A stretch of 64,000 nt of DNA from Nemertoderma westbladi (GCA_032718475.1 JAUCBJ010003353.1:1-64000), one strand, 5' to 3'; counted from the stretch's first letter, positions 1 through 10,393 are shown. Notes: generated from the letters alone by a model not told the origin. Translations and numbers: made by a program.

Positions 1-347
1 TCTCAAAACCTAACATATGATATTATTCTGAAAGCCCCAAGTCTGTAGAATTTAAGGTGAGTATTGGAAGACCTTAATTATGATCTGTAAAAAAATATAC
101 TGCTTGCCCATTCCAGTCCACTGCCTGTAGTCATTATTTTAACACATTATCTAGGATAATTGGTTACAGGCGTGCAACATTTGTTTGCCTGTAACCCTAC
201 ATTGTAACCTGCCTGTAACCAGGACAATTTATGTTACGACTGACACTGCAAAACACACATTATAAATGCTGCGTATGAACATTTACATCAAAAGAAAGCA
301 GTTTCAAAGGCGATTTTGGAACTGTTATAGTTCCACTGAGGGAAGCA
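1..347. other. Non-coding flank, short inverted motifs
   Basis: No gene is visible. The only structure is a small cluster of CCTGTAACC / GGTTACAGG words at about 160-225, facing each other as short inverted repeats. Nothing links this stretch to a host exon. Confidence 0.4.
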
Positions 348-541
348 GGACAATTCGGTCCCGGACAATTCGGTCCCATTAATTTTGTGTTTGGGGAACA
401 AATTGTCCGGGACCGAATTGTCCGGGACCGAATTGTCCGGGACCGAATAGTCCAGATACTGACTTGGACAATTCGGTCTCAAAACATGCATATTAATGGG
501 ACCGAATTGTCCGGGACCGAATTGTCCGGGACCGAATTGAC
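348..541. repeat. 15-bp minisatellite, fold-back block 1
   Basis: Units of GGACAATTCGGTCCC occur first in one orientation (348-377), then as the reverse complement GGGACCGAATTGTCC (about 400-453), then once forward (about 474) and again inverted (498-540). The array can therefore fold on itself as a series of hairpins. Because 15 is a multiple of three it gives a short spurious ORF of DNSVP pentapeptides on the minus strand. The same unit and the same head-to-head layout recur at 742-967, so this is a repeat family and not a gene. Confidence 0.85.
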
Positions 542-741
542 GGGATTAATAAATAATATATAATAATGTTCTCAGAACACTTACCAATAACAAAAATAAA
601 AAAAAAGTATATAGTATTTTTAAAATTTCAAAAAATTCTAGCTAGTAAATAACACTAGCTACCATAAAAAAAATATCTCTACTAATGTTCTAGAACATTC
701 ACCAATATCAAAAAAGCACTATAAAGCTGCTATCAGGAACC

Positions 742-967
742 GGACAATTCGGTCCCGGACAATTCGGTCCCGGACTATTCGGTCCCGGATAATTCGGTCC
801 CGGACAATTCGGTCCCGGACAATTCGGCCCTAGGATAATTCGGTCCTAGGACAATTCGGTCCCGGACAATTCGGTCCCATTTATTTAGTGTTTTGGGACC
901 GAATTGTCCGGACCGAATTGTCCGGACCCAATTGTCCGGGACCGAATTGTCCGGGACCGAATTGTCC
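742..967. repeat. 15-bp minisatellite, fold-back block 2
   Basis: About ten forward GGACAATTCGGTCCC-type units (742-886) face about five inverted units (about 896-967) across a short AT-rich spacer. This makes an inverted repeat with a tandemly repeated stem. Small unit variants are present, for example GGACTATTC, GGATAATTC and CCTAGGA. Spacer sequence resembling block 1 (TTTAGTGTTTTGGG against TTTTGTGTTTGGGG) shows that both blocks come from one ancestral element. Confidence 0.85.
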
Positions 968-1409
968 TACATCCTCCACTGAGGTACCAATTATTATACA
1001 ATGCTATTTATTGCCTATAACGGTGGTTACAGTAGGGGCAGTTTTGGATTTTCTGACTCGCTCACATATCTTCAAAACTTTTCGAAGAATTTGGAAATTC
1101 ACTTTTATGTATTTCAGGAAAGTATTACAGATTCTATAAAAACAATAATAAATTGTAAGGATTGCCTGAAACCAATATTGCTAATATTATATTTTTTCCA
1201 TTGTAGTAGACAAACTATTCGTAGATTAAAGACAAATTTGCAAGCTTTCATTTGGTATATGGCATGTTAAATATTTTATTTAAACTTGATAGAAACTAGA
1301 GATGCATATTTATCACCATATAGAGGAGGCCGATTATCTCATTAGTGAACTTTTTTTCAGAAACATAAGAATGTTCCTCTTCCAGTTTAGGAACAATAGT
1401 ATCTCAACA
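968..1409. other. Non-coding stretch before the tRNA gene
   Basis: There are only short overlapping open frames with no recognisable domain. No motif matching an external RNA polymerase III promoter was identified. Confidence 0.4.
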
Positions 1410-1483
1410 GTCTCTGTGGCGCAATCGGCTAGCGCGTTAGACTGTTAATCTAAAGGTTGGTGGTTCGAGCCCACCCAGGGACG
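1410..1483 (+). tRNA. tRNA-Asn (GTT)
   Basis: This is a complete 74-nt cloverleaf without an intron. The acceptor stem GTCTCTG (1410-1416) pairs with CAGGGAC (1476-1482) with one G-T wobble, and G1483 is the discriminator. The D arm is followed by an anticodon stem TTAGA/TCTAA (1437-1441 / 1449-1453) that encloses loop CTGTTAA. The anticodon GTT at 1444-1446 reads asparagine codons. The T arm carries the canonical B box GGTTCGAGCCC, and an A box TGGCGCAATCGG is also present. A TTTT run starts at 1490, seven bases after the gene, and should end pol III transcription. Every stem pairs, so the gene looks functional. Confidence 0.95.
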
Positions 1484-1489
1484 ATATCA

Positions 1490-1493
1490 TTTT
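1490..1493 (+). terminator. Pol III T-run terminator of tRNA-Asn
   Basis: A run of four T residues lies seven bases beyond the discriminator base of the tRNA-Asn gene. Four T's are the usual minimum for RNA polymerase III termination in animals. Confidence 0.6.
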
Positions 1494-2452
1494 GAAGAAC
1501 GAAATACGACATATGTAACACCGTTCGACGCACCGTAGTAGGGGTTGTAAAGGTAATCGCATGACCTAATATAATAGTAGGTCATAGTAAGAATAAATAA
1601 AAAGTTTAATTGGAATTCCCAAGTATAGCGGACACCACATATTAAAATTGTATTAAAAACAGACTCTAACCGTGCTCTATTGAATATCGGTATTGTCTTA
1701 TTATTTTAATGATGTCATTGTCGATGCCACAGTGTACGAGCTAGGAGGGTAGAGGCCCTATAATATATTTTAGTGATGGCTAATATATTTAGAGGAAATT
1801 GGGATCTGTGTTCAGATCGGCAATGCCTCCTGCGTGACAGAATCTTTCGGTTTGGGTGAAATGGAGGCGGAGGGGTACAGGGAGAGACAGGGGAGACACC
1901 TCTCGACCAGACTGCTGATTTACCCTAAACGCCGTTGGTCTACTTGTTTTTCTTCAGTTTCTCCTAAATTGTTGTAGTCCTATTCTGTTATTATTTTCTT
2001 TTTAATGATACAATAGTGTTTTACTATGATAATTATTTTACTATATTTAATTAAAAATTGATAATAATAATAAAATATAAGACATTAATAATTATATATT
2101 TAGAGGAAATATTTTAGTTGATTTCCTAAAATTTGGCGACACATAGTCGATAAATGACTGCCCATGCCTAATAAATAAAAATAAAAAATTTCTCGCCAAT
2201 GAATGTTGGGAACGTAGACAAACAGCTCCAATCGACAGATAGGGGGAGGGGGGCTTACGACGGAATAAATCCAGGAGAAATTCGACGCAAATAACAGCTG
2301 ATTACCCCCAAAAATAAAACTGTAACCTGTTCTATTGACTTTAGTTTACTGTTTTTGTCAATATTACAAGCTGCAACCTGCTCTTTTCCCTAAATTTAAA
2401 ATTTAACATTGGGGCGGAATATTAATTCGCCGAGATTGGATTTGAGTGATAC
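1494..2452. other. Non-coding intergenic stretch
   Basis: AT-rich sequence with no ORF longer than background. There is a purine-rich GGAGGCGGAGGGG-type patch near 1860-1890, a similar one near 2240, and A/T-rich microsatellite-like sequence near 2030-2100. No coding or RNA gene was recognised. Confidence 0.4.
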
Positions 2453-2692
2453 TTTTGAGTGTGTGAATGGATTTCGCTCAAATTACTTGCAAACCCTTTT
2501 TACTTCGATGCCCTTTCAACACAATAAAAAATATAAGAAATTCCGCCAAAAATATTTTATTTTACTTTTTTGCCGGGAGACTGACTATATGGGTTACTTT
2601 TTCACTAGGGGAAAAAAATTGTCCCTTTTCTCCCGATATTGGGGTATATTAGAGCGAAAAATGAACAATTTAAGAATAAATTTAATGATATG
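2453..2692. mobile_element. Partial copy of the TGTGACA fold-back family
   Basis: This segment aligns along its length with 11887-12133, the right half of the full-length fold-back element described there. Shared words include TGTGAATGGATTT, CTTCGATGC, AAAAATATTTTA, GGGTTACTTTTTCA, TCTCCCGAT and GGGGTATATTAGAGCGAAAAA. It lacks the terminal TGTGACA inverted repeat, so it is a truncated, diverged copy. The small ORFs here lie inside the element and have no domain. Confidence 0.7.
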
Positions 2693-3158
2693 GCCGTGAA
2701 AACAGAATGTCCCATGTTTCAAGAGAAAAATATATAAATTAGATAATATCATATTTACAATTAAATACAATTCATAGCTAATATAACATATGGTATACAA
2801 TAGTCATAGCAAAATAATCACTATAATATTACCAAAACAATTAAATTACAAAAATAAGATGATAATATAAACAATTTGATACTTTAAGTATAAAATAAAT
2901 TTTGGACAATAGGAATACTAGTTGCGACATAGACAGACTAGGTATAAACGTAGTGGCAACGAAACTAGCTTATACAATTTCAACACCTGAAGTTTCTCAA
3001 TCTAAAAAAACTATAAAGTAGGCCTAATAGTCATAACTCAACACAAAATCACACACAAATAAATACAAAGTCATTATTTACTAGAATTTAACAACTACAA
3101 ACGTTAATTAGTTTTACTCTATATCCAATGTAATCTAAAATCCATGTATTCCAGAAAG
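2693..3158. other. Non-coding stretch beyond the ALMS1-like gene
   Basis: AT-rich sequence without recognisable coding potential, between a truncated repeat element and the 37-bp minisatellite. Confidence 0.35.
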
Positions 3159-3520
3159 TCTATAAGTCGACGGATACACCCTGATCAATGGACTGTCTAT
3201 AAGTCGACGGATACACCCAGTTCAATGGACTGTCTATAAGTCGACGGATACACCCAGTTCAATGGACTGTCTATAAGTCGACGGATACACCCAGTTCTAT
3301 GGACTGTCTATAAGTCGACGGATACACCCAGTTCAATGGACTGTCTATAAGTCGACGGATACACCCAGTTCAATGGATTGTCTATAAGTCGACGGATACA
3401 CCCAGTTCAATGGACTGTCTATAAGTCGACGGATACACCCTGTTCAATGGACTGTCTATAAGTCGACGGATACACCCAGTTCAATGGACTGTCTATAAGT
3501 CGACGGATACACCCAGTTCA
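3159..3520. repeat. 37-bp minisatellite, ten copies
   Basis: There are ten head-to-tail copies of a 37-bp unit beginning TCTATAAGTCGACGGATACA. They are almost identical, with only single-base variants such as CCTGATC, CCTGTTC, GGATTG and TTCTATGG. The high identity suggests recent expansion or ongoing homogenisation. It lies about 400 bp beyond the stop codon of the minus-strand ALMS1-like gene and could fall in its 3' untranslated region or just downstream. There are no spacers between units, so it is not a CRISPR array. Confidence 0.95.
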
Positions 3521-3909
3521 AAATTATTGAGACAACATGTACCGAGAGAAAGATTGTGCAAAAATTTTCGTGCTTCTATATTTATCCAACATATTCAAAG
3601 TCGAAAATTCATGACTACAAAGACAGTGAGTGGTATCTATACACTAAATTAACATTATCCTACTAAAATGTAATTTTCTTTCGCAATTACAAACAGTCAA
3701 ACTCCACAATAAGAAAATAAATAAGAAAATTATTATCGGAGCGAGAAATGAATCTATCATAATAAGGTAAACTAGATGCGACGAAATACTCAAGTTTATG
3801 ACAACTAATTATATTTACAAAACGGCGCGAATGCAGCAAAAAGTGACACATTAAATACAACCAATCTCTTAGCTTATAGTTTTAGCTGAAGTTTTCACGT
3901 TTATAAAAG
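3521..3909 (-). other. Probable 3' flank or UTR of the ALMS1-like gene
   Basis: This is the sequence immediately downstream of the ALMS1-like stop codon on the minus strand. It is AT-rich and holds no repeats. I found no clear AATAAA or ATTAAA on the minus strand here, so the polyadenylation site is unresolved and may lie beyond the minisatellite. Confidence 0.35.
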
Positions 3910-6900
3910 TTAATAGGCCTTAACGAACCGGGATTTACCCTTGTGCGACATCGATGACTTTTTGATACCCGAATGGAGTTTCCGCTTAAACAACTGGGCG
4001 TTGATGCGATTGTTGATGCGTTCGTGTTGCTTAACATCCTTGGCCTCCCGTTCGCGGACCTCCGGTAGTCGGGAGTAGATCCTCCGCGTGCGTTCCCACA
4101 TCTCGTTGGGCGGAATCGCTCGGGGCGTCGCCCGATGTAGTCGTTCCGACACTCCGTCGGTGCCCGCGGAACGCGCCCGCTTGGGGGCGTTCCGACCAGC
4201 TGGTGCGTTCCGACCAACCGGTGCGTTCCGACCCGTCGACCTGTACAGAATGCGGTTTCGCTCCTCTTCGAACCGTCGCTCCAGCTGCCGCTCTTCCGCC
4301 GCCAGTTTAATCCGCCTGACACGCGCGTTGCTACGGGATACAAGGTCTGGACGGTTCTTCAGCAGGGCCTCCTGTATGCCCCCAGACTCTTCCCCCTCCG
4401 TAAACCCAACCGGACGCCAACCGGAAGTAGCCGACGGCTTCCTATTCTCCTTAGCGTCCGGGTTGCCATCGACCGGAATGTTTGACCACCGATGGACCAT
4501 ATTCAAGGCGCCATCCAGCGGCGGATCTCGCTTTCGCTTGAACGCGTATTCCGCCTGGAGGTCGTCCGATTTCCGGGCCGCCAATCCGACACGAAGCGGA
4601 GCGAACCAAGAAACCGGGTCGCTCTTACCTAAAACATCGGTTTCTTTCAACGAAATATTCCCAATCTCCAACTCCATAGCCTTAACTGGATCGAACTTCA
4701 TGTTAGTCGCATCGCGAAGTTGAGACTTCGATTTGGAAAGATCAACTTGGATTCCTACCGAAACGTTATCCTTCGAATGGGATGGTGATTTCGACGTTTT
4801 TAATGGCTTTTTATCAACTTTCTTCTTTCCGCCGGATTGCGAATGTTTGTTACGCTGAGGATAACTCGATCTATGTTTGTACTCGTATTGTAGGTAGTTC
4901 CGCTCTGGAACACGTTGTCTGTACACTGGTTGCTTAGTTACTCTGTGTTTACTACAGGTACACAAACAGCTGGCATCGCTTTCCGTTGCTACGCTCAATT
5001 CGCCGTCCTCTAAACGCGAAACTTCCGGGCAAGAATCCGAGTGGGTGAAATAGCTGTCGTCGTAAATACTGGCTGATACGTCTGTGGTGTCGGTATCCTG
5101 GTAGTTACGGCGAATTGGTTGGCGTTTGAATATAACTACGTCGCGTTCGTGACGTATCGGCTCCCGCTCGTGACGTATCGGCTCCCGTTCGCGACGTATC
5201 GGCTCCCGTTCGCGACGTGTCGGCCCCCGTTCGTGACGTATTGGCTCCCGTTCGTGACGTATCGGCTCCCGTTCGTGACGTATTGGCTCCCGTTCGCGAC
5301 GTATCGGCTCCCGTTCGCGACGTATCGGCTCCCGTTCGTGACGTATCGGCTCCCGATCGTGACGTATCGGCTCCCGTTCGTGACGTATCGGCTCCCGTTC
5401 GTGACGTATTGGCTCCCGTTCGTGACGTATTGGCTCCCGCTCCCGTTCGCGACGTATTGGCTCCCGTTCGTGACGTATCGGCTCCCGTTCGTGACGTATT
5501 GGCTCCCGCTCCCGTTCGCGACGTATTGGCTCCCGTTCGTGACGTATCGGCTCCCTATCTGATTCGTTATCCTTAGAGTTCTCGCGCTCGGCTTTCTGTC
5601 GACTAATATAAGCCATCAGCTTCGGAATATGAGCGTCTTTCCCGGGTTTCAATGGAACGAAGGGAATCGATCGATCGCTTATAGATTTCTCGATACAACC
5701 GATACTGGAGTCGAGAGTCGTTTCCGTCACCATAGAAACCCCCAGACCAGCGTCGCCACCCTCCGGCTCAGCGGTTCGACTAGAGGATTCTAGAATGCCG
5801 CTTTGATTACTAGATAAGTACGAGGAAATCAATTGGTCAGACGCTGTACCACTTTTCCTTCCATTACCTTGGTTACGGGATGAATCCCTAGAAGAGCCCT
5901 CTATGCGTAGATATTGGCTCCAAAGGGAGTCGAGATTGCCGCGATGCGACTTCGGTTCGTCTCTTCGAACGAACTTCCGAAGCTCATCGCGGCGACGCTT
6001 CACATCGAATAAATCCTTGTCGCGATCGTCGACGCTGTTATTGATCTTGCTGGACCCGATATAGACGACATCGTCGGTGGTGGACCCGGGGGTGGGCAGC
6101 TCCGGGCTGGACGGGGAGGTCGGGAGGGGGTAGAACTCGTTCTTGGAGAGGCTCGCGGTGGTGTCTGTGACCGGGGTGCTGGAGTCCCGTCCGCGTCTAC
6201 CCGGGTAGACGCCGCTCGGGTGCTTGGGCCCCACGGCCTCGTCCGCGCTCACCCGAACCCCGTAGACGCTGGGCGGGAAGGACGGCGCCCGAGCGGAGTC
6301 GGAGCCGGGATGCGTGGACTCGTAGGTTCCCTCGGACGACTCGCGACAGCGCTCCTTACTGGGGTAGAAGGAGTGCGGGGCCGGCCGCTGCGGGTAGGCC
6401 GGCAGCCCGGGGTCGTCCGACTGCGGGAACACGTCGCTGTAGGACCGCGACTGAGCCGAACCAACGATCGCGCTCGGAGCTGCGCTCCAGTCCGTGTCCG
6501 TGGTCGTACCGTACCGCGACGCCGGAGGGCGGCGTTCGTACGCCCCTAGCGGGCGGCGGCGCTCCTCGTCCGTGAATCCCGAGAACTCGTCGGAGACGAC
6601 GGATAAACCGTAGCGTGAGGAGTTCCGGAGGAGTTTACTCGAGAACTGATCCGAGCTGATCGCGTCCGATACGACGCTGTCGGCTTCACTGTCGGTAGTA
6701 GGTCGGTCGACTAATCGGCGGACTCGGGTTGCTAGGGAACGGTCGCTGTCGGTGGCGGCGTCCAGCGGGATGCGGGGCCGCGCGACCGAGTCGTAGACGG
6801 TCCGGTAGTCGCCGTACAGCTCCTCGGTGGAGCGAACCGAGTAGGGGACGAACTCCAGGGACCGGAGAGCGGGGTCCGTATTCGGAACATCGGCCGGAAT

Positions 6901-7815
6901 GCCGTCGGAAACCCCTCGATCCACCGGAATGTTATTCCATCTACGATCGTACATAGCATCCCCAGCAGCTCCGTCAACCCGATCGAGACCCGACTGAGTC
7001 GGAATCACATTCTCCTTAGCCAACAGCTGGTCGACTTTCTCGATTAAATCATTCCGCGCCTCGGTAATATCCTTTTCTCGTTCGAATATGTTTTGTTTCT
7101 TATCGGCGTTGACAACTTCATCGTCCGATGGTCTATTCATCTCTCTCCTGTAAATATCGTCAACCCTTTTCTGAGATTCGTTACTCAAATCAACGTTAAC
7201 GCTCGTATTAGCTTCAAAATTAAACTCCCGTTCTGATTCAACAACTAATGCAGAATGTTCTGTGTTTCGAGAACAATTTAAATCAATAAGAGCGTCAGTG
7301 TCCTTGGAAACAAAGCTGGCATTAGCGTTATCGATGGAAGCATCGAAAATAGGGGTTGAGTTTACCGAGTCGCGTGAGTTGAAACGCTCAATTAATTTCG
7401 ATACGGATGTTGTGGCTTTGTAATTTACTTCCTTTTGTTCAGCGTCTGTAGACGCCATTGGATCCCTGGCTGGCTCGGTGTGTTTGGGTACAACAGGGTC
7501 ACTGGCAGACTCTGTGTCTGTAGGTGCAACAGGGTCACTGACAAGCACAGGGTCTCTATGTGCCAGTGGTTCGCTAGCAGACACGGTGTCTCGTGCAACA
7601 GGGTCACTGGCAAGTACAGGGTCTCTATGTGCCAGTGGTTCGCTAGCAGACACGGTGTCTCGTGCAACAGGGTCACTGGCAGGCACTGAATCCTCGCTTC
7701 GCTCATTATCTACGAGCGTTGGAACTATTTCGGACGGCCGTTCCACCGATGAGGGAACAATCTCGGCCGCCGTAGCTCGAACAGCTACGTCGCGATCTGC
7801 TGTTATACGTTGAAT
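3910..7815 (-). CDS. ALMS1-like: ALMS1-like centrosomal protein, large terminal exon
   Basis: An open frame of 1301 codons ends at TAA 3912-3910. The frame extends upstream to 7842, but TTATTTCAG immediately precedes 7815, so the coding exon most likely begins at ATT 7815 in phase 0. The C-terminal part (about 4380-3970) is a clear ALMS motif: QEALLKNRPDLVSRS, then RIKLAAEERQLERRFEEERN, then RRIYSRLPEVREREAK and a basic tail ending in AQLFKRKL. Upstream are two further vertebrate ALMS1 tail signatures, VGIQVD and DPVSWFAPL, plus SLWSQYLR. ALMS-motif proteins act at centrioles and the ciliary base; that function is inferred from the family. The rest is disordered, charged and repeat-rich (separate entries), and the motif RW(N/S)NIPVD occurs twice. 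The exon is far more GC-rich than its surroundings, most strongly at 6050-6900. Family assignment is firm; the full gene model is less so. Confidence 0.85.
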   Translation of the reverse strand: MQRITADRDVAVRATAAEIVPSSVERPSEIVPTLVDNERSEDSVPASDPVARDTVSASEPLAHRDPVLASDPVARDTVSASEPLAHRDPVLVSDPVAPTDTESASDPVVPKHTEPARDPMASTDAEQKEVNYKATTSVSKLIERFNSRDSVNSTPIFDASIDNANASFVSKDTDALIDLNCSRNTEHSALVVESEREFNFEANTSVNVDLSNESQKRVDDIYRREMNRPSDDEVVNADKKQNIFEREKDITEARNDLIEKVDQLLAKENVIPTQSGLDRVDGAAGDAMYDRRWNNIPVDRGVSDGIPADVPNTDPALRSLEFVPYSVRSTEELYGDYRTVYDSVARPRIPLDAATDSDRSLATRVRRLVDRPTTDSEADSVVSDAISSDQFSSKLLRNSSRYGLSVVSDEFSGFTDEERRRPLGAYERRPPASRYGTTTDTDWSAAPSAIVGSAQSRSYSDVFPQSDDPGLPAYPQRPAPHSFYPSKERCRESSEGTYESTHPGSDSARAPSFPPSVYGVRVSADEAVGPKHPSGVYPGRRGRDSSTPVTDTTASLSKNEFYPLPTSPSSPELPTPGSTTDDVVYIGSSKINNSVDDRDKDLFDVKRRRDELRKFVRRDEPKSHRGNLDSLWSQYLRIEGSSRDSSRNQGNGRKSGTASDQLISSYLSSNQSGILESSSRTAEPEGGDAGLGVSMVTETTLDSSIGCIEKSISDRSIPFVPLKPGKDAHIPKLMAYISRQKAERENSKDNESDREPIRHEREPIRREREREPIRHEREPIRHEREPIRREREREPIRHEREPIRHEREPIRHEREPIRHDREPIRHEREPIRREREPIRREREPIRHEREPIRHEREPIRHERGPTRREREPIRREREPIRHEREPIRHERDVVIFKRQPIRRNYQDTDTTDVSASIYDDSYFTHSDSCPEVSRLEDGELSVATESDASCLCTCSKHRVTKQPVYRQRVPERNYLQYEYKHRSSYPQRNKHSQSGGKKKVDKKPLKTSKSPSHSKDNVSVGIQVDLSKSKSQLRDATNMKFDPVKAMELEIGNISLKETDVLGKSDPVSWFAPLRVGLAARKSDDLQAEYAFKRKRDPPLDGALNMVHRWSNIPVDGNPDAKENRKPSATSGWRPVGFTEGEESGGIQEALLKNRPDLVSRSNARVRRIKLAAEERQLERRFEEERNRILYRSTGRNAPVGRNAPAGRNAPKRARSAGTDGVSERLHRATPRAIPPNEMWERTRRIYSRLPEVREREAKDVKQHERINNRINAQLFKRKLHSGIKKSSMSHKGKSRFVKAY
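4184..4232 (-). repeat. In-frame GRNAPx hexapeptide repeat inside the ALMS motif
   Basis: Three 18-bp units encode GRNAPV, GRNAPA and GRNAPK in the linker between the two helical halves of the ALMS motif. The units are nearly identical at DNA level, so this is a young in-frame minisatellite. It lengthens the linker without touching either conserved block. Confidence 0.85.
5140..5556 (-). repeat. 21-bp coding minisatellite (REPIRHE heptads)
   Basis: About nineteen 21-bp units encode a seven-residue repeat, REPIRHE or REPIRRE. Two units carry an extra in-frame RE, one has a D variant and one reads GPTRRE. All length changes are multiples of three, so the frame is kept. The peptide alternates Arg/His with Glu and has a Pro in every unit, which argues against a single long helix and for an extended polyampholyte. 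The opposite strand also lacks stops and shows spurious ORFs of about 120-150 codons. Confidence 0.9.
7490..7690 (-). repeat. In-frame ASDPVA / SASEPLAHRD repeat
   Basis: Near the start of the terminal exon, a 22-residue block built from VARDTVSASEPLAHRDPVL is present twice almost perfectly, followed by shorter ASDPV units. The copies are also nearly identical in DNA, indicating recent tandem duplication. Sequence is Ser, Asp, Glu and Pro rich and predicted to be disordered. Confidence 0.85.
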
Positions 7816-8606
7816 CTGAAATAATGACAGTAAGAGAGACAATTAGCAGAATGGAAACCAAAAACTTTAATTATATAAAATTTCGAATGGCTATAAAAAT
7901 TTTAAAAATTGTGAATTTTGTTTGTCTTAATAATTTTCAATGATTATTTCATATTAAATTATAATTTTCAAGCAAACTAGAGTTAAAAGACCACCCAGCC
8001 GCGCGGGAATGGATGATGAATTTACAAAATTAAGATTTAGAAATTATAATATGGGATAGGGAGAGTTCTAAAATTTAATAATTTGGTGCAATTTGGTCAA
8101 ATGGCTACTAAATTTAGTGGGTGCTTGTGTTTTAGGTAGACCTAGCTAGAATTTTCGACTGTTGTTCCGTTCCCCTAAGACTTCCTTAACTACAAATCTT
8201 TTGTAGGTAGTTAGTTAGTCTAGGACCGCACTCCTCCCAAAGACAATCTAGTAATCTCGCTAGTAGTCTACCAAGCCATAAATAGCTCAAGTTGACAGTT
8301 TTTGTTTCCCCAATCGCATGTTGCATTGGTGTATCATAATGTGTCATATAACCAAAAACATATATTTATTATATAGTCTTGGCCGCATACGATTGACCAA
8401 ACAACTAATGTACCGGTATCATTGGTTGTTTATCAGCTGTTATTTTTTCAGGCCGTGAAAATCCATATTAACAGGCACACAAACCTGGTATATCAGCATA
8501 ACAGTACTTCAAGATTAATGACGTCATGGTACTTTGTGCTACATAAGCCATACTAGAATACCATTGCCTGGTCCTCAGAGGTTTAAATTCTTAAATTATG
8601 TTTCCC

Positions 8607-8637
8607 ACAGGTGTTACTTGAGGCAAGTAACACCTGT
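8607..8637. repeat. Perfect 14-bp hairpin
   Basis: ACAGGTGTTACTTG (8607-8620) is followed by AGG and then the exact reverse complement CAAGTAACACCTGT (8624-8637). Fourteen perfect pairs with a 3-nt loop are unlikely in random AT-rich DNA. It may be the remnant of a small inverted-repeat transposon or the product of replication template switching. No T-run or gene end is nearby. Confidence 0.8.
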
Positions 8638-9087
8638 CTCTAATCAACCTCTAATCTATAATGGGTTCTGTACAATGTGCGTTTACATTCGTGATCATAA
8701 CATGTGATACCGTATGCGGGAAAGGGTAAAATAATACGTAATCAACAATGAATCAAAAACTATATAATAACGTATATCCCGGCGGACACCCTTCAGCCCT
8801 TAACCTAGTGTTCAGTATTAGGTGGCTCGTGCTTCACAGCATGTGTTACTGTGGATTGGTATGTTGTAAATATGCTCTGTACGGCAATGGGAGGCAATGG
8901 CACAGTTCTCATTATTCTGGGGAGTGGAGAGGTACTCTTTGGGGCTAAGTTGGACTATGTTGGAATCATTGTTTAAGTAAGGCCCATATGCGAAATAGGA
9001 TACTTATAGTATCCCAAACGAAAGGGTCCGCATCAAAACAAATAAATAAAACATAAATACATATGAAGGTAAAAAAGTGGTAAAAAA

Positions 9088-9236
9088 ATAATTATTTATT
9101 GCATGGTAAATAATGTAGGATATTATTTTCACCATACTCGACATATTTTATTTACCGAGCGTAGCTAGGTTAATAAAGAATCGAGAGCATAGTGAAAATA
9201 TGTTCCCCGTTATTTAACATGCAATACTAAGTTTTA
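9088..9236. mobile_element. Palindromic MITE-like element, copy 1
   Basis: A roughly 150-bp imperfect palindrome. TTTATTGCATGGTAAATAA at the left is mirrored by TTATTTAACATGCAATA at the right, and TATTTTCACCATACTCGA is mirrored by TCGAGAGCATAGTGAAAATA. The centre reads TTTACCGAGCGTAGCTAGG. A homologous element sits at about 10394-10556 in the same intron, which supports mobility. There is no coding capacity. Confidence 0.7.
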
Positions 9237-10393
9237 TTTATTATTTTATTAAATGGGACATTCGTTTCACGACGTTGTTAATATATTAGTTTCAATTAGT
9301 GCAACTTAAGCTAAAAATTATGGCATAATGGAAAACAGGAAGTTTCTTTAAATATTGGTTATTCTAGAACCAATTCTAGAACTTCATTAAGACCTTCCAC
9401 TCCATTATGCCACTCGGTTGCCAACACCTCCAACACCCCTCCTATTTTTATAAACTAGCTAATTTTAAAGATTTGTTTGAAATGTCCTAGAACATATAGA
9501 ACAAATAATATTGTTTGAAACCAATTTTAACAGATATATAATTGTTTAACAAATATTCTAGACCATACAAATAGCAAAAACTAGCTATATTTGCGAGTGA
9601 TTTACAACTTTTTATAAAAAATATTCTAGAATAAAATTCATGTTCTAGAACCTACAAAAATAAAAAATATCAACATTTAGCAAGCATATATATATATATA
9701 TAATTGATTAAACAATTTATAAAAAAATTCTGGAATAAAAAATTTATTCTAGAACATTTATAATAATTAGCTAATAACAGCTCACATTTTGAAAACTTTA
9801 TAAAAAAATGGCTAGTATGAAAATTGGTGTGTGGGCGGGCTGAAGTACTATGTAACTATGCTGACGCTGACGCTATGAATGTAAATTTCATTACAGATGA
9901 ATAGGTTTAAATTGGAAATACAAATTATATTCTATGAAATCAATAGCTAAATTAGCAGTGAAAATAATGTAAAATGAGTGAAAATAATGTAAAAGGTGTG
10001 AGAATAATGTAAAGAAAGGTGTGAGAAAAGAATAATGAAGTTGATTGTTTAACGCCTTTTCTATGGAAGGAGTTAAAATAATGTTATATTTTAAAATAAA
10101 AACGATTATTTTTTTTTCAAATCCTGCCCTGGGGGGCTCACTCCGCAGGGTGAATTGTTATTAGTAAGTAGTAGGTAACTCATATGCCATTTAATATTCT
10201 GGAAAGTATAAAACAAGATAACACAAGTCTCTTTGATTATTGAAACAAAAGTAAAGTAGAGAACGGCGATCGTGAAGTACGAAACAAAAAATCAATATGT
10301 CTAATATTGATAAATATGATCGACAAATTACGATTTATAAAAAAAATGGCTGAGAAATTGTAATTATTAAAAAATGCGAAAAACTGAATAATA

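Noticed and set aside
3159-3520. CRISPR-like regular array
   Set aside because: Units are directly adjacent with no spacers, and the window is animal DNA.
5119-5576. Plus-strand ORFs over the REPIRHE minisatellite
   Set aside because: Antisense shadow of the in-frame 21-bp repeat of the ALMS1-like exon.
3882-6977. Other ORFs of 70-210 codons overlapping the ALMS1-like exon on either strand
   Set aside because: The exon is GC-rich, so stops are rare in other frames. None shows a domain, whereas the ALMS frame has a conserved C-terminus.
7816-7842. ATG at 7842 as the start of the ALMS1-like protein
   Set aside because: The first nine codons read as a splice-acceptor tract (TTATTTCAG). A short hydrophobic start there is better explained as intron.
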